Positions 9,983-21,651 are shown, counted from the first letter of the stretch. The stretch: 29,592 nt of DNA from Macrocybe gigantea (GCA_011319805.1 SJRY01000086.1:1-29592), one strand, 5' to 3'. Notes: generated by a model not told the origin, from the letters alone. Numbers and translations are program-made.

Positions 9983-12900
9983 ATGACATCCTCACCTACG
10001 CAACCTCTATCGATAAAGAGCCCGAGACTCAAGGCCCCCGAGCCGCCAGACGAAACTGGAAATGGTAACGGAAAGGGAGCGAGCGCTGCAGGTGCAGGTG
10101 CAGGAATGAGCGCCGGAACTGGCCTGGGTGGAATAGCTGGCGCTGTAGGAGCTCCACTGGGCGCGCATCGCTCGCGGGGACGCCGCTCAGCGGGACGCCA
10201 GACCTCCGAGCGCTTCGAGCGCAGTACGGCGGTACGCCGCCGCTGCCCAACATCCCCCTGCCGCGTAGCAACGCCGCTGGACTTTCGGGATCAGGACCGG
10301 GACCAGGACCCGTGTCGGCGTCTGCGTCAGCTTCGGGCGTGTCGCTTGCGGGGACGTCGGTGGCGGCTGGCTCGGCTGTGGCTGCGATGTCTCCGTTGTC
10401 GTCCTCGCCGGGCAGGGGTCTCAGGCCGCTCGCGGTTGGCGGGATCACGGCTGCTGCGAGAGAAGCCGCGTTGGCTGCATCGTCGTCGTCTTCGGTCCAG
10501 GCGCCGAATGGCGGCAATAATCTCAATGTGACGAACAACAACTCGGGCAGTGGGACTACTACGCCTGCTCTGCTCGATCTGGACGACCTCCCTGAGGAAG
10601 AGAAGCTGCGCGTTCTTCGGCGGCATTTGGTCTCGAAACATGAACGACAGCAGAACAACAATAACAATAACGGGGAGGCTAAATCCGTCACACCGTCCTC
10701 TTCGGATAACGGGAGTAAGCAGGGCGCGCATTCCCGCCGCGGGAGCTCGATCGGGCCTGGGAGGGAAGACTCTGAGCTGTTTCCCATACCATACCACGCT
10801 CCTGGTGCAGACGTGACGTGAGTGTCCTCTACCTCTCACTCCCGAGATTCTGAGCGTTTTCTCTATCAGCCACGACATATACAAATGGCACGCGGACCAA
10901 CGCCGTGCGGGGCGGGTACGTTCGGCTTCGTTTGCTGGTCCGAGCCAGTCACCGGACCCCGCATTCGAGCACATTCACGAACCGGGCGGGTTCAGGCGCA
11001 ACTTTGTCCTCTTGCGCGCCAACGAGCAAGGTGTCGACGAGCCGAGGGTGCTCAACAACTTTATCGACTTTTTGTTGTTGTTTGGCCATTTTGTGCGTGC
11101 TTTTCCATCTCTCGTCGCATGCCGCGTTCTTATTTTGCTTGCTTTTTTTTCCTTCGTTGTAGGCTGGAGAAGACCTGGAGGAGGAGGAAGAAGAGAAGGA
11201 GGGAGATCTGGAGGAGAACATACCCGAAGCTGCTGCGGAGGTGGCTGCCGCCATGGAGGCCCAAGAGGCGGCTGAGACGACGCCCTTGATCAGTCGATCA
11301 CGCTCGAGATCGAGACGGAGGAGGCTGTCGGTCAGCCCGAGAGGAAACGCGACGGTCACGCAAGCCGTGCTCATGGTCCGTGCTGCATCGCTCCATTTTC
11401 TTGTCGACGAGACTCACTTTTCTTTGCGCTTGATAGTTGTTGAAATCCTTTGTTGGGACCGGAGTCTTGTTCTTGGGCAAAGCGTAAGTGTCCCTTTGCG
11501 TCGCGTCACTCAATGTCGTTTTTTTTTCCTCCGTTAACCGTCGCATCGCACAGGTTTTACAATGGCGGCATTCTCTTTTCCTCCGTCCTGTTCGTCTTCA
11601 TCGCCATGATATCTCTGTATTCGTTCCTCCTCCTTGTCAACACCAAATTTGTTGTTTCGGGAAGCTTTGGCGGTACGCATGTAGTTTCGCAAATCATCTT
11701 CGTTGATGCTGATGAAGCTATTTTCAGACATCGGCGGGACGCTTTACGGTCCCTGGATGCGGTACACCATTCTTGGCTCCATCGTGCTATCGCAGCTTGG
11801 CTTTGTATGCGCATACACCATCTTTGTCGCGCAGAATCTGCAGGTATGTTCAAATCCTCCCTCATCGAAAACACTCATTGACCCGCTCTCTCCAACGTCA
11901 GGCCTTTGTGATGGGCATCACCCACTGCATCAAGCTCATCTCGGTGCCGTATTTTATCCTCATGCAGCTCGTCGTCTTTCTCCCTCTTGCCCTTGTACGA
12001 AATCTCGCCAAGCTGAGCAGCACCGCGCTCGTCGCCGACGCGTTCATTCTCGCTGGTCTGCTGTACATTTTCGGCAGCGAGATCAATATCTTGTCCACGA
12101 GGGGCGTCGCGGACGTGAAATTGTTTAATCCGAAGGATTTTCCGCTTTTTGTCGGGTACGTTGGTGGTGTGTTGGGGGGGGATTGTGTTTCGTTTGCGCT
12201 GAGACACTTCTTTTGTTCCTTGTAGCACGGCGGTGTTTTCGTTTGAGGGTATCGGACTGGTTGAGTGCCCCTCCTTTGGTTCCCCATCCTGGTTTTATGT
12301 CTCATTTTCGTCCAGGTCATCCCTATAACCGACGCAATGCGGGAACCTCACAAGTTCCCGGCGGTGTTGACGGGTGTCATGGCTTTTTTGACGGGTTAGT
12401 TTAAGACTACCTCTTTTTTTTTTCTTCCCGATGTGCTGAAATCGACACTTGCTATCAAGTTTTGTTCGGCGGAGCTGGCGTCCTCGCCTACCTCACGTTC
12501 GGCTCGGAGATCCAGACTGTTGTGCTGGTCAACCTCGATTCGGACAGCAAGATGGTGCAATCGGTGCGTCACGCCCTCCCTTGAAAAAAAAAAAAGTGGA
12601 ACAAACTCTGACCTTTGTCTCTGTCACAGGTCCAATTCCTCTACTCGCTTGCGATCCTGCTCTCGGTGCCGCTGCAGCTCTTCCCGGCGGTGCGCATCCT
12701 CGAGAACGGCCTGTTCACGCGCAGCGGCAAGGCGGACGTGCGCGTAAAGTGGCTCAAGAACGTGTTCAGGTTCGCCATGGTCATGCTCTGCACCGTCATC
12801 AGCTGGTGGGGCGCTGCGGATCTGGACAAGTTTGTCGCGTTCATCGGGAGCGCCGCTTGGTGAGTGTCGTTATTTGTTGTCGTTGTCGTCATTGTTCCGT

Positions 12901-13224
12901 TCGGACAGTGAATCTGATTCGTCGCGTTGGTTTAGCGTGCCGCTTTGTTATGTATACCCCGCGATGCTGCACTACAAGGCCTGTGCGCGCACGAGAAGGA
13001 GGAAAGTCGCTGATATCGTGATGATCATCTTTGGGCTCGCTGCTGCGGCGTACACCTCCGTTCAGACCGTCAGAGTGAGTGTTCTGACCCACAACCTCGA
13101 TCCGTTTCGCAAACGCTCTCTGAATTGTTTCCTTTTCATTTTTTTTTCTCTCTCCCTTTAGTTGATGCTGGAACCTGATCATTCGGGTGCTCCGAAGCTC
13201 GGAAATTGCGAACCTCCACATTGA
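9983..13224 (+). CDS. Vacuolar amino-acid transporter, AVT family (AAAP superfamily), 13 exons
   Basis: The protein (about 817 residues) has a roughly 450-residue hydrophilic N-terminal arm followed by about ten hydrophobic helices. Key text: VLMLLKSFVGTGVLFLGKAF (first helix with the SFVGTGVL motif), FVVSGSFGDIGG, VFSFEGIGLVIPITDAMREP, then PLQLFPAVRILENGLFTRSG. This is the AVT3-like group, which exports neutral amino acids from the vacuole in yeasts. Exons: 9983-10817, 10870-11092, 11163-11375, 11437-11483, 11554-11672, 11728-11843, 11902-12155, 12226-12259, 12316-12394, 12460-12563, 12630-12859, 12936-13074, 13162-13224. All twelve introns are GT-AG and every phase closes from exon 2 on. 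Exon 1 needs one frame correction between about 10130 and 10190, inside Gly/Ala/Ser-rich text before RAQYGGTPPLPNIPLPRS. Other AAAP subfamilies are less likely because of the exact helix motifs. Confidence 0.93.
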
Positions 13225-13781
13225 TGTTTTCGAATACCATAAACGCTTTTTTTTGGTCTTTCTTTTTGCCGATCCTTCTTGTTACTTACATGGTGAGCCC
13301 ATTTCCGTTGACGGCCATCGTGTCCTCGTGCATACCGCCTTGCCTTAACAGGCACACTTACATGTTTGTTTGTTTTTCAGCTTCTTGATCCAACGACCAC
13401 ATCAGATTCCTCTACATGTGCAATTTTGCTTTTTTTTTTCTTTCACTCGGAACGAATCATCTCAATGGGTACTTAGATCTCGCATCTTAATGTCAGCTAG
13501 AGGTGTGCATACATGATACTGAATACAATGCCGCATTGCAATTTCGATGTTGGTTTCTCTGCCCTGAGAGAGCATCGAGGGTAACAAGGTTGGTAGAAAT
13601 TACGTCTGGATACATACGCTAATAAGTACGCCCACGCAAGCGTGGATTTGCGATACGAGAAAAATAATACACTGTTGGATGACAAGTGAATGACATTGAT
13701 TGACCGCTGACGCTTTCTTGTTTTTTTTTTTCTTCTGTTTCCTATCCTTCTTCAAGGGTTTTGTGTAGTGAGCTGGCTAGC
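13225..13781. other. Convergent 3' intergenic region
   Basis: This is 557 bp between the stops of the transporter (+) and the AhpC/TSA gene (-). It contains several T-runs (for example 13429-13439 and 13719-13730) and no credible gene, and presumably holds the two 3' untranslated regions. Confidence 0.6.
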
Positions 13782-16700
13782 CTAATCGCGCTCGTCCACT
13801 GCGAACTTGACAGAGAAGCCTTTCTTCTTTGTTGGAGCGGGTCTGACGTCCTCCGCACGAGGTTCTTTTGAAGCTTTAGCCTCGCCATCGGGCTCCACCT
13901 TCCCATCTTCGCCTCCTCCTCGCCCTTCCTCGTCGCGCTCATCGAACGCCGCCCTTCGATCAAAGCCTATAACGAGCACGTCAGACGCGGCTCTGATCGC
14001 AAGTCCCACCGGCTTGGGCCCAAACTCCTCCAACGACGGCGCTCTGAATCTGATTCCGCGCTCCGAATCGCTCTCTTGCTCCTCGGCGCTGCTGGCGACG
14101 GAAGCGGAAGCACTGGTGTTGTCGTCGTCGTTATCGTCGTGAGAGCGACGAGAGTCGGGCGTAGACGTAGATCGATCGGGGGTGCCGTCCACCAGGTGGG
14201 AGGAAGCGTCAGCAGGCTCGGCGAGCTTGGGCGTGCTGCCACCTCGCCGTAGCATCTTCTTCTCCCTCAGCCGCTCGAGGCTCCTGGTCCGCTCCGCCAT
14301 CCACTCGGCCTCGTCCTCGCTCGACATGAACCCGAAGGAGGACGAAGACTGGCGATGCACCTGCTTTGCGAGCTGGTCGCCCGCGTCGATGCTCCTCATG
14401 GTGCCGATGCCGCTGGGCTCAGGCTTGTACGAGCCCCTAGACGTCACGGAGACGAAGGGTCGCCGGCGGTGCGTCGTCCATAGGCTCGCCATGCCAAACT
14501 CGGTGAGGCTGTTCCGCCGCTTGGCGCGCTCGTGGTCGTCATACTCCGTTTCCGTGGCTGTTACTGTGACTACAGGCACGCGTGCCCTTGCCGACGAAGG
14601 AGATCTCTGCAGAGCCTGTGCGGATTTGATCTTGGCTGGTAGTGTCGCGGGCGCTGGGGCCGGGGTGGACTGCGAGTCCTTCCGGCGCGGAAAACCGAGA
14701 GTCGAGGAGGGCAGCGGGGAAAGCGCTCGTGGGAGACGCTTTAGTTCATTTTGGGACCGCAGAACGGAAGATGTCTGCTTGTCCTGGAGCGAGGAAGATA
14801 GGATGGCGACTTGAACAGTGGCAGGGGCGGAGGTTTGACGCCCGCGGCACGCAGGACGTCGCGCACCGGTGCATGTCCCTTTGGATTTTGCATCCTATGA
14901 GCATATGTGCATATCAAACTGCGTTTTGAATAAAATCCTCATTAGTGCATGATCTCAAAAACGAGAGCGCTCACTGACCCAGGACCAAGGACAAATTCTC
15001 CGCCCAACTGCGCAATGTCGCCGCCTTTCTCCCAGACCGGCATGCCCATCTTCAACGCCCGCACAACAACCATCGCGATGCCGCTCAAAAGGCCATGACG
15101 CACATAGCTCTCTCCCTCCGTTATCCGGCCTTCGCCCTCAGATCTCACGTCCGCCTTTCCTGTATCACAAGAAGAATCATGCGCCAGCGAGCTGGAAGAA
15201 GCGCATTGCGCGGCGTGCTCCACGTTCGTGGGGCCATCCTTGCCCATGCCTAGTGCAGTGTACACAGCTAGGCTTGGATCCGTGTACATGCTGAACGGGA
15301 AATCGAACATCTGCCGATACTTAGTGATCAGGGTGTGCGAGCCATTGCCGATGACGACCAGCTGAACGCGTTGTTTCTCTCTCTTGCAGCTCATTTCATC
15401 CTCCCCATCTTCCTCCTCCAACGCATCCAGAGCCGCGCGCCTCGACGCGTCCACTTCGTCGTGTACATACATCGATTCGGGCTGCGCGAGCTGCACAAGC
15501 GAGGACATGTAATCCTGGCAAAACGAGCACCAAAAATGACGGATGAAGATGACAACGGTGCGCTGCGCGGCAAAGAGCGAGCCGAACGTCATGCGCACGC
15601 CGGACTCGGCTATAACGGGTAGCGAGGCGGCGTGCGCGAGCTGCTCGCGCGTCGGTTTAGCCCATTCGGCCTGGACGATGTGGAGTGGGTGCTCAGACTG
15701 AGACTGGTGCTCGTGCCGTTGCGTTAGGGGATGCGAGTGCCCGTTAAGGCTGTGCGGTCCTTTGGGGGCTTGCAGGCGGTTGTTTGAGAGGAAGGAGAAT
15801 GCCGAAGGGGACACTTTGTGTCGCTTTTTCCTTCCATCCATCGCACCGTTGTTGTTGCTGTTTTTCTCCGAAATATGATTACAGGGATTGGCGACGTGAA
15901 CGAAGGACGAAGATGAATCAGAGTTTGTTCTGTTAGGAGCAGAGACGGCGGAGACAGGAGGGCGTTCAAGTGCGGCATTTGTCTCTTGTTCCTGGGAGAG
16001 AGCGGTGAGCTTTTCAAGTGGGATGGGCGCATCCGAGGAGACAGGGCGCCTGAACTTGAAGAAATGGCGCATCTCTGGCTGTCGGTCGAGGCCGTCGTCT
16101 ACGGAGTGGCAGGGATGATGTCGGCGCCAAGCGCTTCCACCAGCCGTCAGCGGGGACGAAATCAATGCCTTGTCCGCGATGTGTCTGTGCGTTGCTCCAC
16201 CAGAGGGAATCCTCCTGTTGGGTGGGGCTGACAGAGTACGCGCGTCGTGCAAGCCACCGAGGTCGCTGCGCGCCTTCCGCTTCGAGAGAAGGGTGAATTT
16301 AGGGAAGCCGTTGGGGAGCGCGGTCGTGGGCCTATGAAGGGGCTCACTGAAATTAAAGCTCAGCTCTGCGACAGATGGGATATGTTCTGCATCAGTGCTG
16401 CTGCTGTCACTGTTCGTTCTAGTGTCGGTCAGAAGACTGGGGACCGGTGGCGTCTCGAGATGATCAAGATCTGTTGATGAAGACGCAGCATGCGACTGGA
16501 GAGTGGGAAATGCTAGTGGTGAGGAACCCGGGGAGGTGAACTGCGGTACTTGGATAGGTGGAGTTGATTGGGACCGCCTTCGATAGTGGCTTTGTTGAAT
16601 GGTGGTAGTGACGTCGAGCGACATCAACACGCCATTGTCTGATACGAGCATGTCAGGAGATGGGACTCTCAAATGGGACAAGTCGACTGATCGCGTCCTA

Positions 16701-16933
16701 TTGGCCGAGCGGTGATGCTCAAAAGATGCGCAGACGGGCGATCCGGGCGCGGCGATCAACGACACGTTGGAAGAGCGATTGCGCAAGACCCACAGAGGTG
16801 CAAAAGGATCGTTGGGGTCTGGGGAGGGATAGCGTTTGTCGATATCTATAGTTGGTGGTGGCTTTCGTTTTATTCGCGGAGATTGTGCAGCAGGCAACGC
16901 CGACCCTGCTCGCGATGCTACTATGATGGTCAT
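13782..16933 (-). CDS. AhpC/TSA (PRXL2-like) thioredoxin-fold protein with long disordered arms, 2 exons
   Basis: Exon 1 (16933-14979) encodes 651 residues: a Ser/Pro-rich disordered arm of about 425 residues, then the thioredoxin fold from about EWAKPTREQLAHAASLPV. The redox motif is HFWCSFCQDYMSSL, with Cys469 and Cys472 as C-x2-C, followed by VQLVVIGNGSHTLITKY and FPFSMYTDPSLAVYTALGMG, as in PRXL2/AAED1 proteins. The intron 14917+2 to 14978 (14919-14978, GTCAGT...CAG) interrupts the fold: GGEFVLGPG in exon 1 continues as LICTYAHRMQNPKGHAPVRD in exon 2 (14918-13782), so the two apparent genes are one. The rest of exon 2 is an approximately 340-residue charged, serine-rich tail ending KGFSVKFAVDERD. 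One frame correction is needed near 14805-14815. Likely a thiol-disulfide or peroxide-related protein; substrate and location are unknown. Confidence 0.87.
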
Positions 16934-18377
16934 CTCTTGATATGGTTAAAATAAAGAAAAAAACAAGAAGAATCGGTGTAGGGCGACTAGAAGAGCAGCA
17001 GTTGACGTTGCAAGAGGGAATGGAGACCTGGACCCGCAAAGCAAAGGTGGTCGTGAACGAAGGCGAACGGTCTGAGGATGAAACGAGGAAGGAACGTCCT
17101 GCGAAGCAGATAAGGCTGCGAATCAGCGATTATAATCCACGTTGGCAACGCGTATCGGGCGTGGAGGGGCGGCGATGGGAGAAAGAGGGGAAAACAAGGG
17201 CGTCAGCCGTCGGACATGAGGAGAGCAGGAGGTTTTTGAGAAGAGCATGCATGAGGCTGCCCCGTTCGATCATTCAACACCCCAAACTCCGTTCCCTCCA
17301 TTCATTTTTGCGGCCTCCTCCGTTCTTCATCGTCCATTCTAGAAATCTGAGTACACCGACAGTCCGACTATGAGACGTACAAAACAGCCTCATCTCGAAC
17401 GGATCCTCGCAACCCGCACAACGACCGAAGTCTATCAACTTTGCGACGCCGCCACCACGTTTTCTTTACATCAAAAGAAACGGACAACGCTGTCATCGTC
17501 TTTGCTTCTTAACCTTTTCTGTCTCAATATAAAACCACGAGTCAGTGCGTAGTCACTATTTCCGGCCTGTGATTGACTTACAGCTTTTACGGCTGCTGTC
17601 TTCGACAGCTGATGGTTTGGTCCAAGTTTCAATGGCACTTTTCCTCATCTGGAAAACATGCTTGAGCTGCTCCTCTCATGTCGTTGGTACCTCTTCGGAA
17701 CGAAGAAACGAGAAGAGAGCCTGACATCCACAAAGCCGTTATTTTCCTGCATTGCACGCATCAGGCCATTAGAAAATTTCCCCTTCAGTGCAATGCTGCC
17801 AGACATAACATAATTATTTTGTCAGGAATTGCGTGTTCAAGAAGGTCAATGAGCTCCGCTGAGCAGGTTTCAGTGAAGTTTTGGTGAGCAGCAAGAAGTT
17901 CCTGATCATGAACTAAAGCCCGTCTTGATAGTCACTGATTGGGCTGGCTGGATTCTACCCTAGATCGTCCGGTAATTTTTTCACATTTTTAACATAGATA
18001 TATTGACGCCTCTGTTATGAAAAATGTTTAAAACATGTAAAAAAAACATGTGAAATACTATGTATTTTTTTAACATCCTGGTTTTTAACCCAGCACTACT
18101 GGGAAGGTTTATCCACGGATTCCACACTGCAAGACCCACTATTACATAGCGGGAATTTCACGCGTGCTCCGTTGTTGGAGAACCCTCCACATCTACGTCA
18201 GGAACAGGGAATAGAGGAACGAATAGCACGTACTGCCTGTCATTTTGGCGTACATTCGGCAAGCTCTGAATCAAGGAAGTCACTGTCAGATGCTCGTGGG
18301 AGACAAATGTGTCCGATAATCGATAATCGCCCATCAACGCTATTCGGACAGACATTCTCCTTGCTTAACTTACCAGC
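16934..18377. other. Divergent intergenic region, partly AT-rich
   Basis: This is 1.44 kb between two divergent starts. The first part (to about 17350) is purine-rich on the plus strand, that is, CT-rich upstream of the minus-strand gene, which is common in fungal promoters. TATAAAAC occurs at about 17529. From about 17970 to 18105 the sequence is strongly AT-rich with hairpins, listed separately. No gene is supported. Confidence 0.5.
17971..18103. repeat. AT-rich imperfect inverted repeat with nested palindromes
   Basis: TTTTTTCACATTTTTAACAT near 17976 is imperfectly repeated in inverted orientation by text at about 18040-18065. Inside lie ACATGT-A7-ACATGT (18033-18051) and, just after, CCCAG-cacta-CTGGG (18089-18103). 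The base composition differs sharply from both flanks. It may be a short element remnant (MITE-like) or a promoter nucleosome-free tract; no target-site duplication is evident. Confidence 0.35.
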
Positions 18378-19720
18378 ATGAGCCAACCTCAAGACCAGAA
18401 AAAGGTGAGAGTAACAGGCATATGGGTCGACCCCCGTACGACCATTGGAGGCCCCACGAAAACCGGCACTGCTACAGTGAATCAGATCGTGAGAAAGTTG
18501 ACACGGGACGTCGTCAGCAAGGTCAACGACGAGTTCTCGTTTACGCCGCCACTGAATTGGGAGGAAATGGCGGTTCAGTGCTTTCCAACGGGTGAGTGAC
18601 CCTGCTCTGCTCGTTTTTTTCTCCTGATCCTCAATCATCATGCCAGCGGCCAAGCCTGAGGACAAGATCTCTGTCCTCGCTGACGTTGGTCTCATCACCC
18701 TCGTCCAACCAGGTCCACATGCCGCCAGAGTGAAGAATCATTTCAATAAATTGAAAGAGGAGCATCAGGAGCTTGAAAAGCAGAACTTGCAGCTCTCCGA
18801 AGCACTTGCTGATGCCCAGAATGCTGGTAACAGCCCCGGAGCCGTGAAAGGTGCGTCACAGGTCAGCGGTCGTAGGAGCTTTGTTTAACGCAGTCGTGGG
18901 TAGAAACGGGGGAGGAGCGTGACTCAGTAAAGGATATTTATGGCCTTTTGGGAGCTATCGAGGACCTGCGAATGATTGTAGGACAACAACAGGCCGAACT
19001 GGCATCGCAGAAGGACTCTCTTGCGAAGGAAAGATCCGAACGAAAAGCAGAGGCCGCATCGCAGAAGGACGCTCTTGCGAAGGAAAGGTCCGAACGAAAA
19101 GCGGAGGTGGCGCAGCTGGAAAAGAAGGCAGAACTACAAGGAGCACAGCTCGAGGAACAGGCGAAGAAAATCGAGAAGCAGGACAGAGCGCTGAGGGAGG
19201 AAGAGAAACAACGCCAGCAGGGCATCAACACCATTACCGAGGTGCGAGCTCATCCGAACTCCCTGACATCCCACTAATGGTCCTCGTTGCTCCTTAGCTC
19301 ACTGTCAAGTTGATACCTCTCCATCTTCGCGTCCTGCTGGACCTTTCTCGCGAGAAAGTCCTCAAGCTTATGAATGTCGACTCCTGGAATGACTTGTGCA
19401 GCAAGCATGACGTGCAGCAGCTGACGGACATGATTGTGCTGGCGCTTGCGCAGTCAAACAGCAAGCACCGTCTCCCGCGAGATACGGTTGAATTCCTTTG
19501 CTCTTTCAACAACATCCGCCGGGAAGGAAATCGCAGCGCGCACACGGCTTCCGAGCTTGAGATCAGGACGGCGGTTATGAGCAAGCAGATTGAATCGCAG
19601 GACCGTCGTTTCCTGACGCAGTGCTTTGCATTCGTTTACGAACGGGAGGTGGATGTAAGCCCCTCTTTTCCCCTGCTCTTCGAAAATACAGTTGACACCG
19701 TTTTGAAGGTTGAACTTTAG
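18378..19720 (+). CDS. Unrecognised coiled-coil protein, 4 exons
   Basis: I do not recognise this family. Exons are 18378-18591, 18647-18850, 18904-19241 and 19298-19720; phases close exactly and give 392 residues with no frame break. The N-terminal part (GIWVDPRTTIGGPTKTGTA, then NWEEMAVQCFP) looks globular. Residues from about 100 to 250 are highly charged and helical (NHFNKLKEEHQELEKQNLQL and onward), including a tandem 18-residue repeat. The C-terminal part (about 253-392) looks alpha-helical (LTVKLIPLHLRVLLDLSREK; NIRREGNRSAHTASELEIR). No signal peptide or membrane segment is seen. For intron 2 I chose the acceptor at 18903, because the CAG acceptor upstream would lead to an immediate stop. 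A GTAAGC near 19655 could be an alternative donor that would shorten the C terminus. Confidence 0.72.
19002..19109 (+). repeat. Tandem 54-bp coding repeat (2 units)
   Basis: The two units 19002-19055 and 19056-19109 differ at only a few bases and encode ASQKDSLAKERSERKAEA and ASQKDALAKERSERKAEV. The 18-residue period lengthens the coiled coil of the host protein. Confidence 0.9.
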
Positions 19721-20646
19721 ACCCCATGCACGATATCATTCCCTTTGTTTCATCTCATGTATCAAATCAAATTGACAACACAGTATGTACGCTATAATAT
19801 GCAAAAATACCATCACGCAGCTTTTGACATTCCTGCATCCATGTGTTTTGGTTCATGATCCCATCTCACGCGAATTGATTTGTTTCAGCTAGCACTTGGT
19901 CCCATTAGATGGTAGTCAAGGCATGCTCGAGGACCTTTTGATACACTTCGAACCTCATGCAGAACGGTAGACTATTACACGACTAGCGCTGGGACCATTG
20001 CCTGTAACGTTAGGCATTGTCTACTCCTCATACGGCAACAACAACCGCCCAGGTGCGTTGCACAATAGATCATGCCCTCGCAACCTGAGGATTAAAAGGA
20101 GAAAGCCACCACAATGTAGGAGATCCGTGATTACCTTGCCAAAAACACACCGCGGAATTGTGATTAAATATGTCGCTGTCACCCGCTGGTTCGCATCCTT
20201 TCGGAGAAGTCCACATTGATGTCCACCAAACGGAGCGATATAGCTGTTCCTCATCACCATGGAGCATCCAGTGTCGACCACGTTATACGTTGCTCATGTG
20301 TCTCATTCACCTGAAGACGTGTTCTGGTTCTTGCGTTGTAATCTTCTCTGCTTCCCATTCCGAGGCCCAGGCCACCGACACACTGCTTGCGCTAGGACAT
20401 CATCGCCATCCACTCGTTCGCATTTGGCAGCAATATAAATATATCACGAGTCTCTTGCAGATGCTGCTATGTTCCTCCGTTCTTCCCGTCGCGGCAGCCG
20501 GGTGCAGCGTAAGAGAATTTGATGGTTCTCCCCAACCGCCGCGCCATCCGTGATTTAAAGGATCACTATTCCCATCATCTGCTCTTCCACGGCCTGCTCT
20601 ACCGCCTTGGCAGACATCATTGAAGGCTTTGACATCTCAGGAAGCT
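19721..20646 (+). other. Intergenic region upstream of the thaumatin-like gene
   Basis: This is 926 bp without a supported gene. The open frame at about 20170-20553 has a Cys/Ser/His-rich, unnatural composition and no recognisable motif. The region should include the 3' untranslated region of the coiled-coil gene and the promoter of the thaumatin-like gene. Confidence 0.5.
20434..20443 (+). promoter_or_regulatory. Possible TATA box (TATAAATATA)
   Basis: A good TATA-like element lies about 200 bp before the start codon of the thaumatin-like gene, in an otherwise mixed-composition region. It would give a 5' untranslated region of roughly 170 nt. Confidence 0.3.
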
Positions 20647-21624
20647 ATGCGCCATTTCTCCATCGTCGTTTCCCTCGTTGCTTCGCTCGCTGCAACAGTC
20701 CGCGCTCACACCTGTGCGTCCATGTCGTCCTTTTGTTTCTCAGCATACTATGCACAGAAACACTGACGTTCCTCTCGTCCCTGTCCTCCTTCTCTGGCTC
20801 GCGCAGTTAACATGGTGAACAACTGCAACTATGTTATTCAGCCCATCATCGCGGATACCTCTTGCGGATACTCTCCGCGTTGCACGACCCCTGGATCAGG
20901 AGGAGTGGTCAGCTCATGGCCCGCGCCTTCTTTTTTTTCATTCTCTGATTTGTGCGCAATCTATCCATCTATCTAGCCGAACCCTGCTATACCTTACACT
21001 GGCCCGCAACCACACACATTGAGCAAAGGGCAGTCCCAAGCCCTTGCTGTAAATGCTCAGGTCAGAGCAGTCCCCATTTTCGAGCAAACGCAACACTATA
21101 TTGACGATTATCCTGTGGTTTTCTGACTATTGTTCTGTCGTTAGTGGAACGGCCGAGTCTTTGATGCAGGCAGAGGTTGTGGAGCAAAAGGCGAGGGTTG
21201 CTCCATGACGGAGTTCAATCTGGACACCGGGAATAACTTCACTCCTAATGTCAGAGCTCATTTGACGGTCTCGTTTTCTTCAACGTAAACTGACGCAATT
21301 CGAATGAAACAAAGGCATACGATATTTCGAATATTCAGGTCAGAGTCATTAATATGAGGATCAAGGCATCCAATGACGTGCTTTCTTGCAGGGTTTCACC
21401 CAAGGATTGCAGATCGCAGTCGACGGTGGTGATACTGTGACATGCACCAACCCCAACTGCGGGTGTAAGAATGCTTATCCCATTGGTGTACGTTTGGGTA
21501 TGAAAGATTTATTGAATTTTGGCACTGATGGCCTTTGTAGGATCTTTCAGGATGCGGCAATGACTCACCTGTCCGAGCATGTGGCGCCGGCTCGCACACC
21601 TGGACGATCACGTTCTGTCCGTAG
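20647..21624 (+). CDS. Secreted fungal thaumatin-like protein, 7 exons
   Basis: Exons 20647-20713, 20807-20907, 20977-21060, 21145-21249, 21315-21338, 21392-21487 and 21541-21624 close in phase and give 186 residues. A signal peptide is clear (MRHFSIVVSLVASLAATVRA, then HT at the mature end). The mature text follows the small basidiomycete thaumatin pattern: FNMVNNCNYVIQPIIAD, WNGRVFDAGRGCGAKGEGCS, AYDISNIQGFTQGLQIAVDG, CTNPNCGCKNAYP and the closing SHTWTITFCP. Many cysteines suggest disulfide bonds. Members are extracellular or wall-associated; some bind or cleave beta-glucan, but that activity is not shown here. Exon 5 is only 24 nt. The frame is intact. AATAAA lies 22 bp after the stop. 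Confidence 0.87.
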
Positions 21625-21645
21625 ATAATGAGATAGTCGATTATC

Positions 21646-21651
21646 AATAAA
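21646..21651 (+). terminator. Putative poly(A) signal AATAAA
   Basis: AATAAA lies 22 bp after the stop codon of the thaumatin-like gene, within the 262-bp convergent gap before the end of TIF6. Confidence 0.45.

Noticed and set aside
10029..10787. 252-codon minus-strand open frame
   Set aside because: It is antisense to exon 1 of the transporter, which is GC-rich and low-complexity and so opens long antisense frames. No motif is visible.
13782..14893. Separate minus-strand gene starting MQNPKGHAPVRD at 14893
   Set aside because: Its first residues continue the AhpC/TSA fold of the upstream exon; splicing 14979 to 14918 closes the phase, so it is exon 2 of that gene.
16942..17373. 143-codon plus-strand open frame
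   Set aside because: It lies in the purine-rich complement of the minus-strand gene's CT-rich leader. The composition is unnatural (Arg/Glu/Lys) and there is no motif.
20170..20553. 127-codon plus-strand open frame
   Set aside because: Cys/His/Ser-rich random-looking text in the promoter region of the thaumatin-like gene, with no family resemblance.
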